NCBI RefSeq assembly: GCF_020042285.1
Contig: NZ_CP083388.1
Location: 1,700,001-1,764,000 of the forward strand
DNA: 64,000 bases
Source: Ferruginibacter albus
GTDB taxonomy: Bacteria > Bacteroidota > Bacteroidia > Chitinophagales > Chitinophagaceae
Direction: 5' to 3'
Each line of letters begins with the position of its first letter. Within the stretch, counting starts at the first letter, position 1. Below are positions 1 to 8,786 of this stretch, one piece after another. The notes beneath the pieces were generated by a model that had not been told where the DNA came from, searched no databases, and saw nothing but the letters and a program-made list of their open reading frames with translations. Both the position numbers and the translations under genes were made by a program.

Positions 1-1
1 C

Positions 2-3000
2 GTGGTTGGTCCTGAATTGAAAATGCACGAATGTGGTTTACCAAAAGATATGGCTGCAGAATTATTCAAGCCATTTATCATTCGTAAATTAATTGAAAGA
101 GGTATTGTAAAAACAGTAAAATCAGCCAGAAAATTAGTTGATAAAAAAGAAGCTGTTATTTGGGATATCCTGGAAAATATATTGAAGGGTCACCCGGTAA
201 TGTTAAACCGTGCCCCAACACTTCACCGTTTGTCAATACAGGCTTTCCAGCCTAAGTTGATTGAAGGTAAAGCGATTCAATTACACCCGTTGGTAACAAC
301 GGCATTCAACGCGGATTTTGATGGTGACCAGATGGCGGTTCACGTGCCTTTGAGCAACGCTGCCGTTTTGGAAGCACAAATGTTGATGTTATCATCTCAT
401 AACATTTTGAATCCTCAGAACGGTACGCCTATCACACTTCCTTCTCAGGATATGGTGTTGGGATTGTACTACATCACTAAAGGAAAAAAATCAACTCCGG
501 AAGAACCTGTAAAAGGAGAAAACAAAGCATTCTATTCAGCTGAAGAAGTTATCATTGCTTACAATGAAAAGCAAGTTGACTTACATGCAGGGATCAGGGT
601 GAAAGTAAATGTTCGTAACCCCAACGGTGAGATTGAGAATAAATTGATCGAAACAACTGTTGGTCGTGTAATATTCAACCAGCATGTACCTAAAGGTGCA
701 GGTTTCGTAAATGCGTTGTTGACCAAAAAATCGTTAAGAGAGATTATTGGTGATATTATTAAATGGACAAACATTCCAACTACTGCCAAGTTCCTGGATG
801 ATATTAAAACATTAGGATACCGTATGGCGTTCAAAGGCGGTTTGTCGTTCAATATTAATGATCTTATCATTCCTGCTGTTAAGCAAGAATTAATTGATAA
901 TGCCACTGTAGAGGTTGAAGAAGTTTGGGAAAACTACAATATGGGGCTTATCACCAATAACGAACGTTATAACCAAACAGTAGATATCTGGAGCCGTGTG
1001 GATACCAGGATCACTGAAACGTTGATACGTGAACTGGCAGCAGATAAGCAAGGGTTCAACTCTGTTTATATGATGTTGGATTCAGGTGCACGTGGTAGCA
1101 AGCAACAGATTAAACAGTTGGCTGGTATCAGGGGGTTGATGGCTAAACCACGTAAATCAGGTTCATCAGGAAGTGAGATCATTGAAAACCCGATCCTTTC
1201 CAACTTTAAAGATGGATTGAATGTATTGGAATACTTTATCTCTACGCATGGTGCCCGTAAAGGTTTGGCGGATACAGCGTTGAAAACAGCCGATGCCGGT
1301 TACTTGACCCGTCGTTTGGTGGACGTTTCTCAGGATGTTGTTATCAATGATGAAGATTGCGGCACATTGCGTGGTATTGCAACTTCAGCATTAAAAGATA
1401 ATGAAGATATTATTGAACCATTGAGCGATAGAATAGCAGGTCGTATGTCATTGCATCATGTTTTTGATCCTGTGACGGAAGAATTATTAATTAGCGCCGG
1501 CGAAGAAATTGACGCTGATGTTGCTAAGAAAATTGAAGATGCAGGAATTGAAACCGTTGAAATACGCTCTGTATTGACTTGCGAAAGCAAACGTGGTGTG
1601 TGTGTGAAATGTTATGGTAAAAACCTGGCTACCGGTTATTTGGCGCAGAAAGGTGATGCAGTAGGTATCATTGCTGCACAAAGTATTGGTGAGCCCGGTA
1701 CGCAGTTAACACTTCGTACCTTCCACGTGGGTGGTGTGGCTGGTTCGGCTTCGGTTGAATCTACATTGCCTGCTAAATTTGATGGTACTATCCAGTTTGA
1801 TGGTTTACGTACAGTAACTGCCGAAGATAATGAAGGTAAAAAAATACAGATCGTAATTGGTCGTACGGGTGAGGTTCGTATCAGTGATGTTAAGAACGAC
1901 CGTTTATTGATCACTAACAATATTCCTTACGGTGCTACCCTGAATGTAAAAGATGGACAGAAAGTTGCTAAAGGCGATGTTATCTGTACATGGGATCCGT
2001 TCAACAATGTGATCGTTTCTGAAATTGTTGGTAAGGTTAAATTAGACAGCGTTATCGAAGGTGTTACGTATCGTGAAGAAGCTGATGAACAAACAGGTCA
2101 CAAAGAAAAAGTGATCATCGAAACAAAAGATAAAACAAAGATACCTTCTATCACTGTTGAAGGAAAAGAACATAAAAACTATAACCTTCCTGTAGGTAGC
2201 CATATCGTTATCGAAGATGGTGAAGATGTGAAGAATGGTCAGGTGTTGGTGAAAATTCCTCGTGTGTTAAGCAAATTGAAGGATATCACCGGAGGTCTTC
2301 CTCGTGTAACAGAATTGTTTGAGGCAAGAAACCCGGGTAACCCTGCTGTTGTTTGCGAAATTGATGGTGTGGTAACTTTTGGTAACATCAAACGTGGTAA
2401 CCGTGAGATCATCGTGGAAGCAAAAGATGGTGTTATTAAAAAATACTTAGTTCCATTGACACGCCAGATCCTTGTACAGGATGGTGACTTTGTAAAAGCA
2501 GGTTCACCATTATCTGATGGACAAATTGCTCCGGCTGATATATTGGCTATTAAAGGTCCGTTTGCAGTACAAGAGTACGTAGTGAATGAGATCCAGGAAG
2601 TATATCGTTTACAAGGTGTGAAGATCAACGACAAGCACATTGAAGTGATCGTTCGCCAGATGATGCGTAAAGTAACCATTGAAGATGCAGGCGATACTAA
2701 ATTCTTAGAAGGAGATACCGAAGACAGACACGACTTTAACGCAGAGAATGATTACATCTTTGATAAGAAAGTGGTAACTGAATCAGGTGATAGCTCTAAA
2801 TTACGTTCAGGACAGATTGTTACTTTACGTGATGTACGTGAAGAAAACTCTATCTTACGCAGAACAGACAAAAAACTGGTTGAGTTCCGTGATGCAAGTC
2901 CTGCTACATCATCTCCATTATTGTTAGGTATTACCAAAGCATCGTTAGGCACACATAGCTGGATTTCTGCGGCATCGTTCCAGGAAACCACTAAAGTGTT

Positions 3001-3187
3001 AAGCAGTGCTGCTATCAACGGTAAAACGGATGAAATGTTAGGCTTGAAAGAAAACGTTATCACCGGTCACCCAATACCAGCAGGTACAGGCTTACGTGAC
3101 TTTGATAACATGATAGTAGGAAGCAAGGAAGAGTATGAATTGCTGATGACTACCAAGGAAGTGATGAGCTTTGATGAAGAAGAGTAA
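2..3187 (+). CDS. rpoC: RNA polymerase subunit beta' (C-terminal part, 5' end outside window)
   Basis: This is the catalytic largest subunit of RNA polymerase. The open frame runs in from the left edge, so the N-terminal zinc ribbon and clamp are missing. Visible landmarks are [12 protein letters not shown] (residues 103-114 of the visible part; Asp105, Asp107 and Asp109 bind the catalytic Mg2+), the bridge-helix region around [19 protein letters not shown], the second zinc site (Cys of NDEDCGT plus [13 protein letters not shown]), and the trigger-loop region [15 protein letters not shown]. The C-terminus ends in an acidic tail (MSFDEEE). The frame is intact to the stop and a strong terminator follows. 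Upstream one would expect rpoB, which is not in the window. Confidence 0.98.
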   Translation: MVGPELKMHECGLPKDMAAELFKPFIIRKLIERGIVKTVKSARKLVDKKEAVIWDILENILKGHPVMLNRAPTLHRLSIQAFQPKLIEGKAIQLHPLVTTAFNADFDGDQMAVHVPLSNAAVLEAQMLMLSSHNILNPQNGTPITLPSQDMVLGLYYITKGKKSTPEEPVKGENKAFYSAEEVIIAYNEKQVDLHAGIRVKVNVRNPNGEIENKLIETTVGRVIFNQHVPKGAGFVNALLTKKSLREIIGDIIKWTNIPTTAKFLDDIKTLGYRMAFKGGLSFNINDLIIPAVKQELIDNATVEVEEVWENYNMGLITNNERYNQTVDIWSRVDTRITETLIRELAADKQGFNSVYMMLDSGARGSKQQIKQLAGIRGLMAKPRKSGSSGSEIIENPILSNFKDGLNVLEYFISTHGARKGLADTALKTADAGYLTRRLVDVSQDVVINDEDCGTLRGIATSALKDNEDIIEPLSDRIAGRMSLHHVFDPVTEELLISAGEEIDADVAKKIEDAGIETVEIRSVLTCESKRGVCVKCYGKNLATGYLAQKGDAVGIIAAQSIGEPGTQLTLRTFHVGGVAGSASVESTLPAKFDGTIQFDGLRTVTAEDNEGKKIQIVIGRTGEVRISDVKNDRLLITNNIPYGATLNVKDGQKVAKGDVICTWDPFNNVIVSEIVGKVKLDSVIEGVTYREEADEQTGHKEKVIIETKDKTKIPSITVEGKEHKNYNLPVGSHIVIEDGEDVKNGQVLVKIPRVLSKLKDITGGLPRVTELFEARNPGNPAVVCEIDGVVTFGNIKRGNREIIVEAKDGVIKKYLVPLTRQILVQDGDFVKAGSPLSDGQIAPADILAIKGPFAVQEYVVNEIQEVYRLQGVKINDKHIEVIVRQMMRKVTIEDAGDTKFLEGDTEDRHDFNAENDYIFDKKVVTESGDSSKLRSGQIVTLRDVREENSILRRTDKKLVEFRDASPATSSPLLLGITKASLGTHSWISAASFQETTKVLSSAAINGKTDEMLGLKENVITGHPIPAGTGLRDFDNMIVGSKEEYELLMTTKEVMSFDEEE

Positions 3188-3233
3188 TTAATATGCTGAT
3201 TAGCTAACTGCTAATTTGCTGATGATAGTTGAA

Positions 3234-3264
3234 GGAGTAAGATTTAATTCTTACTCCTTTTTTT
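3234..3264 (+). terminator. Rho-independent terminator of rpoC
   Basis: A 9-bp stem (GGAGTAAGA / TCTTACTCC) with a 6-nt loop is followed by a run of seven T. It lies 46 bases after the rpoC stop and before the convergent gene at 3314, so it ends the rpoC transcript. Confidence 0.85.
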
Positions 3265-3313
3265 ATAATAAATAATTTAGAGAGAATTTGTCAGTGCTTA
3301 AGAAGAGAACAGA

Positions 3314-4624
3314 TCATCTAAGTATAATAACATTACCGGTTAACGTTTTAAACGTGTTGTCGCTGTACAGTATTCTGATCACATAATAGTAAGTAGCATC
3401 TGGCAACGGTTTGTCATTATATTTTCCATTCCAGTCATTTTGATAGTTGTCAGAATGATACACAAGTCCTCCCCAACGATTATAAACATCTACTAGTATA
3501 AGCTTGATACAATAAGGTTTTGCTATAACCCACTCGTCATTGATTTCATCTCCATTAGGAGTAAATACTTTAGGAGGCTTTATAGAACAAATAGAGCCGG
3601 CTTTTAAAAGCAATGTTGTATTGATAATGCTGTCACAATCATTGACAGTTTTTAAAGTGCTTTTATAAACGCCGGGAGAGTGAACAAGTTCTCCTGAAGG
3701 AAGTTTATAATCTTCGTTATCGCCTATAGAATCAATTATATTAATGGAAAAAGCCGGGAATTTTTGCAGTGTAAGTGTGCGAATACTGTCGGCACCATTC
3801 TGTGCAACGAATGTATCTGTATAAGTTCCGGCTAAAGAGTGACCATCCAAGGTTTCACCATCACAAATACCGGCTGTTACATTGGAAAACACTGCAGTTG
3901 GTTTATCACAAGTTACAGGCAATGGCACTTGTACGGGTAATCGCAAAGTAGCGCCACCACTAATGCCATCCGGAACAATAGAAGGACAAATAAGTGTGTA
4001 AGATCCATCAATAGGACAAATTTTATAAACGTTCTGCCCTGAAAAGCCAAGGATAGCATTGTAGTTATTTTGAAAATATCCTGTTGCACTTCCTTCGCAT
4101 GTTGGAATAGGATTGCTTAGGCTATTTACAGGAGCTGCACTTATTACCTGGGTTTGTGTATTATTCAATACGATCTTAATAAGTTGTCCTGATGCTGTAA
4201 GGTACAGATCGTTATCATACCAGGTTAAGTCTCCGGCAGCCTGGTAGCCTATATGCCCGATGTAATAGCTGGAAGCATCTCTAACATGTACTCCATAAAG
4301 ATCCTGGTGGCTTTCCATCAATAAAGTGGAATCATTTAATTCAACAAGTGAAACAGCATCCAGCCCGGTGGTTCCTACTAAAGTTACATTCGCTGTTGTT
4401 GTATCAATTTGAAATAGCTGTAAGTTCTCTATGCCCCAAAGCCTGCCATCGGATGTAAAGGAGATATCACCAAAGCCATGATTGGTTGACCCGATAAATT
4501 TAGAAGAACAGTTTGGAACGTTTAATGAGTATAGGTCTCCATTAGATAGTTTTACTAAAATGCGTTGCTGGCAAAAGCTCTGTAAAGCCGCTAGTGTGAA
4601 TAGAAAGCTGAGTACTTGTTTCAT
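3314..4624 (-). CDS. Secreted beta-propeller-like protein with gliding/T9SS C-terminal domain
   Basis: 436 residues. The N-terminal signal peptide is MKQVLSFLFTLAALQSFCQQ. Residues of about 20-230 form repeated short beta-strand units (a DUF6923/NHL-like propeller, for example LWGIENLQLFQIDTTT). The last 85 or so residues are a gliding-motility-associated C-terminal domain, with VFTPNGDEINDEW, VDVYNRWGGLVYHS, WNGKYNDKPLPDATYYYVI and a final TGNVIILR. In this family the domain directs export through the type IX secretion system and attachment at the cell surface. The gene stands alone, convergent with rpoC. The ligand or role of the propeller cannot be read from the sequence. Confidence 0.85.
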   Translation of the reverse strand: MKQVLSFLFTLAALQSFCQQRILVKLSNGDLYSLNVPNCSSKFIGSTNHGFGDISFTSDGRLWGIENLQLFQIDTTTANVTLVGTTGLDAVSLVELNDSTLLMESHQDLYGVHVRDASSYYIGHIGYQAAGDLTWYDNDLYLTASGQLIKIVLNNTQTQVISAAPVNSLSNPIPTCEGSATGYFQNNYNAILGFSGQNVYKICPIDGSYTLICPSIVPDGISGGATLRLPVQVPLPVTCDKPTAVFSNVTAGICDGETLDGHSLAGTYTDTFVAQNGADSIRTLTLQKFPAFSINIIDSIGDNEDYKLPSGELVHSPGVYKSTLKTVNDCDSIINTTLLLKAGSICSIKPPKVFTPNGDEINDEWVIAKPYCIKLILVDVYNRWGGLVYHSDNYQNDWNGKYNDKPLPDATYYYVIRILYSDNTFKTLTGNVIILR

Positions 4625-4804
4625 TTCGGGGTTCGATAATTGTGTTGTGTAAAGATATTCTTTTGCGGATAATAAAGCCGACTATTGTTGAATTGATGAG
4701 ATGCAATGGATAGCACTGAAGCTTTTTTTAAGAGCGGAGATATGAAATGCTGAGTTGGACTTTCGATGAATAAAAGACCGAAGTGTAAAATAAAGTAAAA
4801 AAAT

Positions 4805-4853
4805 AAAGAGGCACATACAAAAACTAAACTGCGTAGTTTGTATGTGCCTCTTT
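4805..4853 (-). terminator. Strong hairpin terminator between convergent/tandem minus-strand genes
   Basis: A 17-bp perfect stem (4805-4821 with 4837-4853) encloses a 15-nt loop. Read on the minus strand it lies 21 bases after the stop of the LVIVD gene and is followed by TTTATTTTTTTAC, which fits a Rho-independent terminator. Confidence 0.8.
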
Positions 4854-4874
4854 ATAATTCTTTTTTAAACCCCA

Positions 4875-6122
4875 TTAGTTTTTCAAACTAAAGAAACTTA
4901 TCTGCCGGATATTATTCAGATTGCTGTAATCGTATTGATACAAGCCGTCATCTGCCACTACCAATGCATGACCATTTGCGGCAATTACATCATAAGAGTT
5001 CTTACAGTCTAACTGTTTTAAAAGTTTTATGTCAGATGGGGCTTCTGCATCATATACACGTACACCGGAATTATCATCACATATAAAAAGCAGGTTGCCA
5101 TCCTTGCTTAATCCTGTTGGTTTTGTAAGCGGGTAAGTTTTTATCAACGTCGGATTCATTAGATCCTTTACATCAACAATATTCAGTTCGTTGGCATCGC
5201 CGCCACACATGCTGCCTGCATGTAGTGTTACATAAGCATAATTGCCATCTGTTACCACCGGATCACAAGCACGACCATGGCTGAATTGACCTAACGGAGA
5301 AGGATGTTCCGGATCGCTCATATCATACATAAACAAGCCTATCGATGAACCGAGGAATAATTTATCTTCAAAAGGATACATGGTTTCAAGATCGAAACCT
5401 GCATTAAAAGCAGATACAAAAACAGGAGAGGCTTCATTGCTTATGTTTACAATGCCCACGCTGTGCGGTTCTGTAATAGCATAGATATAATTGTTCATCA
5501 AGATCATTGCAGCCATAGAACCTGCAACACCACTTCTTGTTGAAGATGTTGGTGCAACTGTGCCTAATGCAATGCCCCCGCCTGCATCATAAAACGGTCC
5601 TGGATAAGGAGATTCGGGAATTGTTACAGTCGTATCTTTTTTTATCCAGTCAACAGCAACCATACTTGTATCTGCAAAATATCCTCTTGCGGTAAAAAAA
5701 TTAGGCAGATCTTTTTCTATTACTACCTTTTTCGGATTGGAAATATCAATAGCCAGCAGGTCTGCATTCATATCAGCATAAAGAGTATGACCTTTTATGG
5801 CAATGTCCAGGTTGCCGGGAATATTAAGAAAGTTTACCTGCACAGGATGTGCCGGATCAATATTGTTAATGATATGGATACCTTTATTTACTTCATTTAG
5901 AAAAATGTAATTGTCTTTTGCATAGATCTTACCCGCTTGCTGCACCGGTTGCGAAGCTTTCCCGTTTATGCCTGCAAATACCAGGGATTTTGCCTTTAGT
6001 ACGGGCGTGGTCATGGTGTAAGTGAATGTTCTGCCGTTATTTTTTTTGCAGCCAGAAAACAGCAAGGGTATGCTGATAATTGTTGTAAGACAAACAACTG
6101 GCGTTAAAATGAATTTTCTCAT
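4875..6122 (-). CDS. LVIVD-repeat lipoprotein
   Basis: 415 residues from the chosen start at 6122. The open frame extends 25 codons further upstream, but the Met at 6122 gives a proper lipoprotein signal (MRKFILTPVV...PLLFSGCKK, Cys about 25). The mature part consists of repeated 40-45-residue units of LVIVD type (for example INNIDPAHPVQVNFLNIPG, VNISNEASPVFVSAFN, YDMSDPEHPSPLG, VDVKDLMNPTLIKTYPL), predicted to form a surface or periplasmic beta-propeller. No catalytic motif is seen. It reads in the same direction as the DUF1573 gene, but the hairpin at 6187-6217 separates the two. Function unknown. Confidence 0.85.
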   Translation of the reverse strand: MRKFILTPVVCLTTIISIPLLFSGCKKNNGRTFTYTMTTPVLKAKSLVFAGINGKASQPVQQAGKIYAKDNYIFLNEVNKGIHIINNIDPAHPVQVNFLNIPGNLDIAIKGHTLYADMNADLLAIDISNPKKVVIEKDLPNFFTARGYFADTSMVAVDWIKKDTTVTIPESPYPGPFYDAGGGIALGTVAPTSSTRSGVAGSMAAMILMNNYIYAITEPHSVGIVNISNEASPVFVSAFNAGFDLETMYPFEDKLFLGSSIGLFMYDMSDPEHPSPLGQFSHGRACDPVVTDGNYAYVTLHAGSMCGGDANELNIVDVKDLMNPTLIKTYPLTKPTGLSKDGNLLFICDDNSGVRVYDAEAPSDIKLLKQLDCKNSYDVIAANGHALVVADDGLYQYDYSNLNNIRQISFFSLKN

Positions 6123-6186
6123 ATAACTTATTTTTAAGACTGACACCTCAAAAATAGAAAGCGTTGCATGTTTCGGCAAGTAATAA

Positions 6187-6217
6187 AAAAGGAGCAAGAA
6201 AATTTCTCACTCCTTGT
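6187..6217 (-). terminator. Probable terminator of the DUF1573 gene
   Basis: An imperfect hairpin (AAGGAG..AGAAA / TTTCT..CTCCTT) lies 23 bases after the minus-strand stop at 6240. Read on the minus strand it is followed by TTTTTTATTA. Confidence 0.6.
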
Positions 6218-6239
6218 AGTTGTTAAGGGATGATTAGCA

Positions 6240-6647
6240 TTATACTACAGTGCCTCTAAATACCAACACCTTATTCTCTTTTTCATTTTGAATTTGCACC
6301 GTGATGGTTTTATAAAAAGAACCTTTATTAGCCGCATTATAGATGGCTGATATTTTTCCTGATTTACCGGGTAATATAGGTTGTTGAGGAAATTGAGCAT
6401 GCGTACATCCGCAGGAAGGAGTGACATTTACAATGATCATGGCATCTTTACCGGTATTGGTAAATTCAAATTCAATAGTGTCCGGTTTGTTGAAAGGAAT
6501 TTCTCCCAGGTTAAGTGTGTCTGCTTTCCATTTTACAGCAGTTGGATAATTTGTTGAACCAATTTTTACAGGATCTTTTTTAATAACAGTAAACGACATG
6601 GCGTAGATGCCTGCTATTATTAATGGGATCGATTTTAGCGAATTCAT
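6240..6647 (-). CDS. DUF1573 domain protein, exported
   Basis: 135 residues with an N-terminal hydrophobic signal (MNSLKSIPLIIAGIYAMSFTVI). The rest is a DUF1573 immunoglobulin-like domain, recognised by WKADTLNLGEIPFNKPDTIEFEFTNTG, the SCGCTHAQFP motif with its pair of Cys, LPGKSGKISAIYN and a final FRGTVV. The family is very common in Bacteroidota as a small periplasmic or surface domain. Its molecular role is not established. The gene is divergent from the histidine kinase at 6816 and has its own promoter element at 6684-6691. Confidence 0.85.
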   Translation of the reverse strand: MNSLKSIPLIIAGIYAMSFTVIKKDPVKIGSTNYPTAVKWKADTLNLGEIPFNKPDTIEFEFTNTGKDAMIIVNVTPSCGCTHAQFPQQPILPGKSGKISAIYNAANKGSFYKTITVQIQNEKENKVLVFRGTVV

Positions 6648-6683
6648 AATGTTACATTTTAATGATGAATATATTGATTAGGT

Positions 6684-6691
6684 CAAAAGTA
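6684..6691 (-). promoter_or_regulatory. -7 promoter element (TACTTTTG) of the DUF1573 gene
   Basis: Exact match to the Bacteroidota -7 consensus TAnnTTTG on the minus strand, 36 bases before the ATG at 6647. No clear TTTG -33 element is seen. Confidence 0.5.
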
Positions 6692-6815
6692 AAATGCAGC
6701 GGGAGGAGGCGCTGTTAACGATTATCAAATACCTGTTAATGATCATTCAATATTTGTTAATGAAAATCAAACGAAAATTAAATGCCGGGTTTTTTACCTT
6801 ATACTTGTAATAATA

Positions 6816-8075
6816 ATGCGGATCAATAAATTAAATATTGCACTGCTGTTAGGACTTGTTGTGATAACAGGAATTCTTGTGCTGCAGCTTTTTTTATTAA
6901 AGCAAGCTGTTCAGTACGAAGAAAAAAAGTTTATACAAAAGGCACATGTTGCTTTGTTAGAGGTAGTAAGTAAATTAAATGCCAATAATAAAACAGCATT
7001 GCCGCAGGTAAATCCTGTTGATGAAATAAAAAAAGATTACTATGTGGTAAACGTTAATAATAAATTTGATTCGGCATCACTTGACTTTTACCTGAAGAAT
7101 GAATTTGATAAGTTTGACCTGGTAACCGATTACGAGTTTGGGATATATGATTGCCATACAGAGAAAATGCAGTATGGACGCTATGTTTCAACGAATAACG
7201 AAGTGTATCGTGATACAATGACTTTTATTCCTGCAGCCAGTAATCTCGTGTATTATTTTGTTGTACATTTTCCACATACAAGTAAATATGTATATCGTTC
7301 CTTACAGCTTTGGATCATTTTTTCATTGGTAATGGTGTTGGTGTTGATATTGTATGTGTATTCTGCATTCACTCTTTTACAACAAAAAAAATATTCAGAA
7401 TTACAGAAAGATTTCATCAATAATATGACGCACGAGTTTAAAACACCTATATCATCCATCTTGATCTCATCCAACTTCATTTTAAAGCAAGAGGCTATAG
7501 CCAATGATGAAAAACTGCAAAAATATATGCAGATGATCATAGCGCAGGCGTCTAAACTTAATGTTCATGTAGAAAAGATCCTGAATCTTGCCAAAACAGA
7601 AAACAGTTCTTTAGGAATGGAGGCGACCGGGATGGACATGAGTAAGGCCATTCATGCTGTTGTTGAAAATATAAGGTTAAAACATCCTGCAGCTGTAATA
7701 GAAGTAAATATGCCGCAGGAGTGCTTTATACGTGCAGATGAATTTCATTTTTCCAATCTTGTATATAATTTATTGGATAATGCGGTGAAGTATTCAGAAG
7801 GCGTGCCGCATATTTTTCTTGGCGTCAATAAAGACAGGAAACATATTCGTTTGTCAGTTAAGGATAAAGGTATTGGAATGTCGTCAAAACATCTGGCAAA
7901 AATATTTGATAAATTTTATAGAGTAAACAGCTCTAAAACCAATGAGGTAGCAGGTTTTGGCTTGGGGCTATTTTATGTAAGTAAGATATGTAAAGAACAT
8001 AAGTGGACAGTCTCTGTTAACAGTAAAGAAAATATTGGAACAGAAATTATAATTTTAATACCTGTCAATGAATAA
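6816..8075 (+). CDS. Two-component sensor histidine kinase
   Basis: 419 residues. A TM helix at about 8-29, a periplasmic domain at about 30-160 and a second TM helix at about 163-187 are followed directly, without an obvious HAMP domain, by the HisKA region with His206 in THEFKTPISSI. The HATPase region shows the N box (NLVYNLLDNAVKYSE), DKGIGMS and GFGLGLF. It autophosphorylates and should pass phosphate to the regulator encoded next, whose start overlaps its end by 8 bases. The sensed signal is unknown. The T9SS cargo gene lying convergent downstream is only suggestive of a target. Confidence 0.93.
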   Translation: MRINKLNIALLLGLVVITGILVLQLFLLKQAVQYEEKKFIQKAHVALLEVVSKLNANNKTALPQVNPVDEIKKDYYVVNVNNKFDSASLDFYLKNEFDKFDLVTDYEFGIYDCHTEKMQYGRYVSTNNEVYRDTMTFIPAASNLVYYFVVHFPHTSKYVYRSLQLWIIFSLVMVLVLILYVYSAFTLLQQKKYSELQKDFINNMTHEFKTPISSILISSNFILKQEAIANDEKLQKYMQMIIAQASKLNVHVEKILNLAKTENSSLGMEATGMDMSKAIHAVVENIRLKHPAAVIEVNMPQECFIRADEFHFSNLVYNLLDNAVKYSEGVPHIFLGVNKDRKHIRLSVKDKGIGMSSKHLAKIFDKFYRVNSSKTNEVAGFGLGLFYVSKICKEHKWTVSVNSKENIGTEIIILIPVNE

Positions 8076-8757
8076 AAAATACAGGATATTATATGTGGAG
8101 GATGATGAAACGCTTGCTTTTCTTACAAAAGATAATCTTGAGCTGAATCATTTTGATGTAACGCATTTCTATAATGGGGAAGGGGTGATAGAGAGCTTTT
8201 CTTATAATACATACGATGTTTGTGTGTTGGATATTATGTTACCGAAAAAAGATGGCTTTGAACTGGCTACCGCTATTCGTAAAATGGATAATGAGATCCC
8301 GATAATTTTTCTTTCCGCTAAAACATTAAAAGAAGACAGGATAAAAGGATTGAAGCTAGGCGCTGACGATTATTTGATAAAACCTTTCAGCATTGAAGAG
8401 CTTGTTTTAAAGATCGAGATCTTTTTAAAGAGACGTAAGAAATCATCTGTACAACAACAATATTACACAGCCGGTAAATTTATGTTTGATGTATTGAATT
8501 ACGAGCTTGTTTATAATGGAGAAAAGATATCTTTAACGCAGCGTGAAACAGATCTTTTAAAGCTCTTTGTAGAAAACCCCGGTCGTGTTTTAAAAAGAGA
8601 AGAAATACTAAAACAGCTTTGGGGCGACGATGATTATTTTATGGGCAGAAGCCTGGATGTTTTTATATCACGCCTTAGAAAAATACTTTCAAAAGATCCA
8701 TCTATTACAATAGAAAATCTTCACCGTATCGGGTTTAAATATTTCGAGAGAAAATAA
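8068..8757 (+). CDS. OmpR/PhoB-family response regulator
   Basis: 229 residues. The receiver domain is residues 1-120, with acidic pocket Glu11-Asp12-Asp13, phospho-acceptor Asp55 (VCVLDIMLP), Ser83 and Lys105 (IKPF). A winged-helix DNA-binding domain occupies about 135-229 (LTQRETDLLKLFVENPGRVLKREEIL, SLDVFISRLRKIL). It overlaps the kinase gene by 8 bases, so the two are translationally coupled and very likely cognate. It is not a PorX-type regulator, because the output domain is a classic trans_reg_C. Confidence 0.94.
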   Translation: MNKKYRILYVEDDETLAFLTKDNLELNHFDVTHFYNGEGVIESFSYNTYDVCVLDIMLPKKDGFELATAIRKMDNEIPIIFLSAKTLKEDRIKGLKLGADDYLIKPFSIEELVLKIEIFLKRRKKSSVQQQYYTAGKFMFDVLNYELVYNGEKISLTQRETDLLKLFVENPGRVLKREEILKQLWGDDDYFMGRSLDVFISRLRKILSKDPSITIENLHRIGFKYFERK

Positions 8758-8786
8758 AGCGCTGTGTTTCTTTAATATATAAGCTA

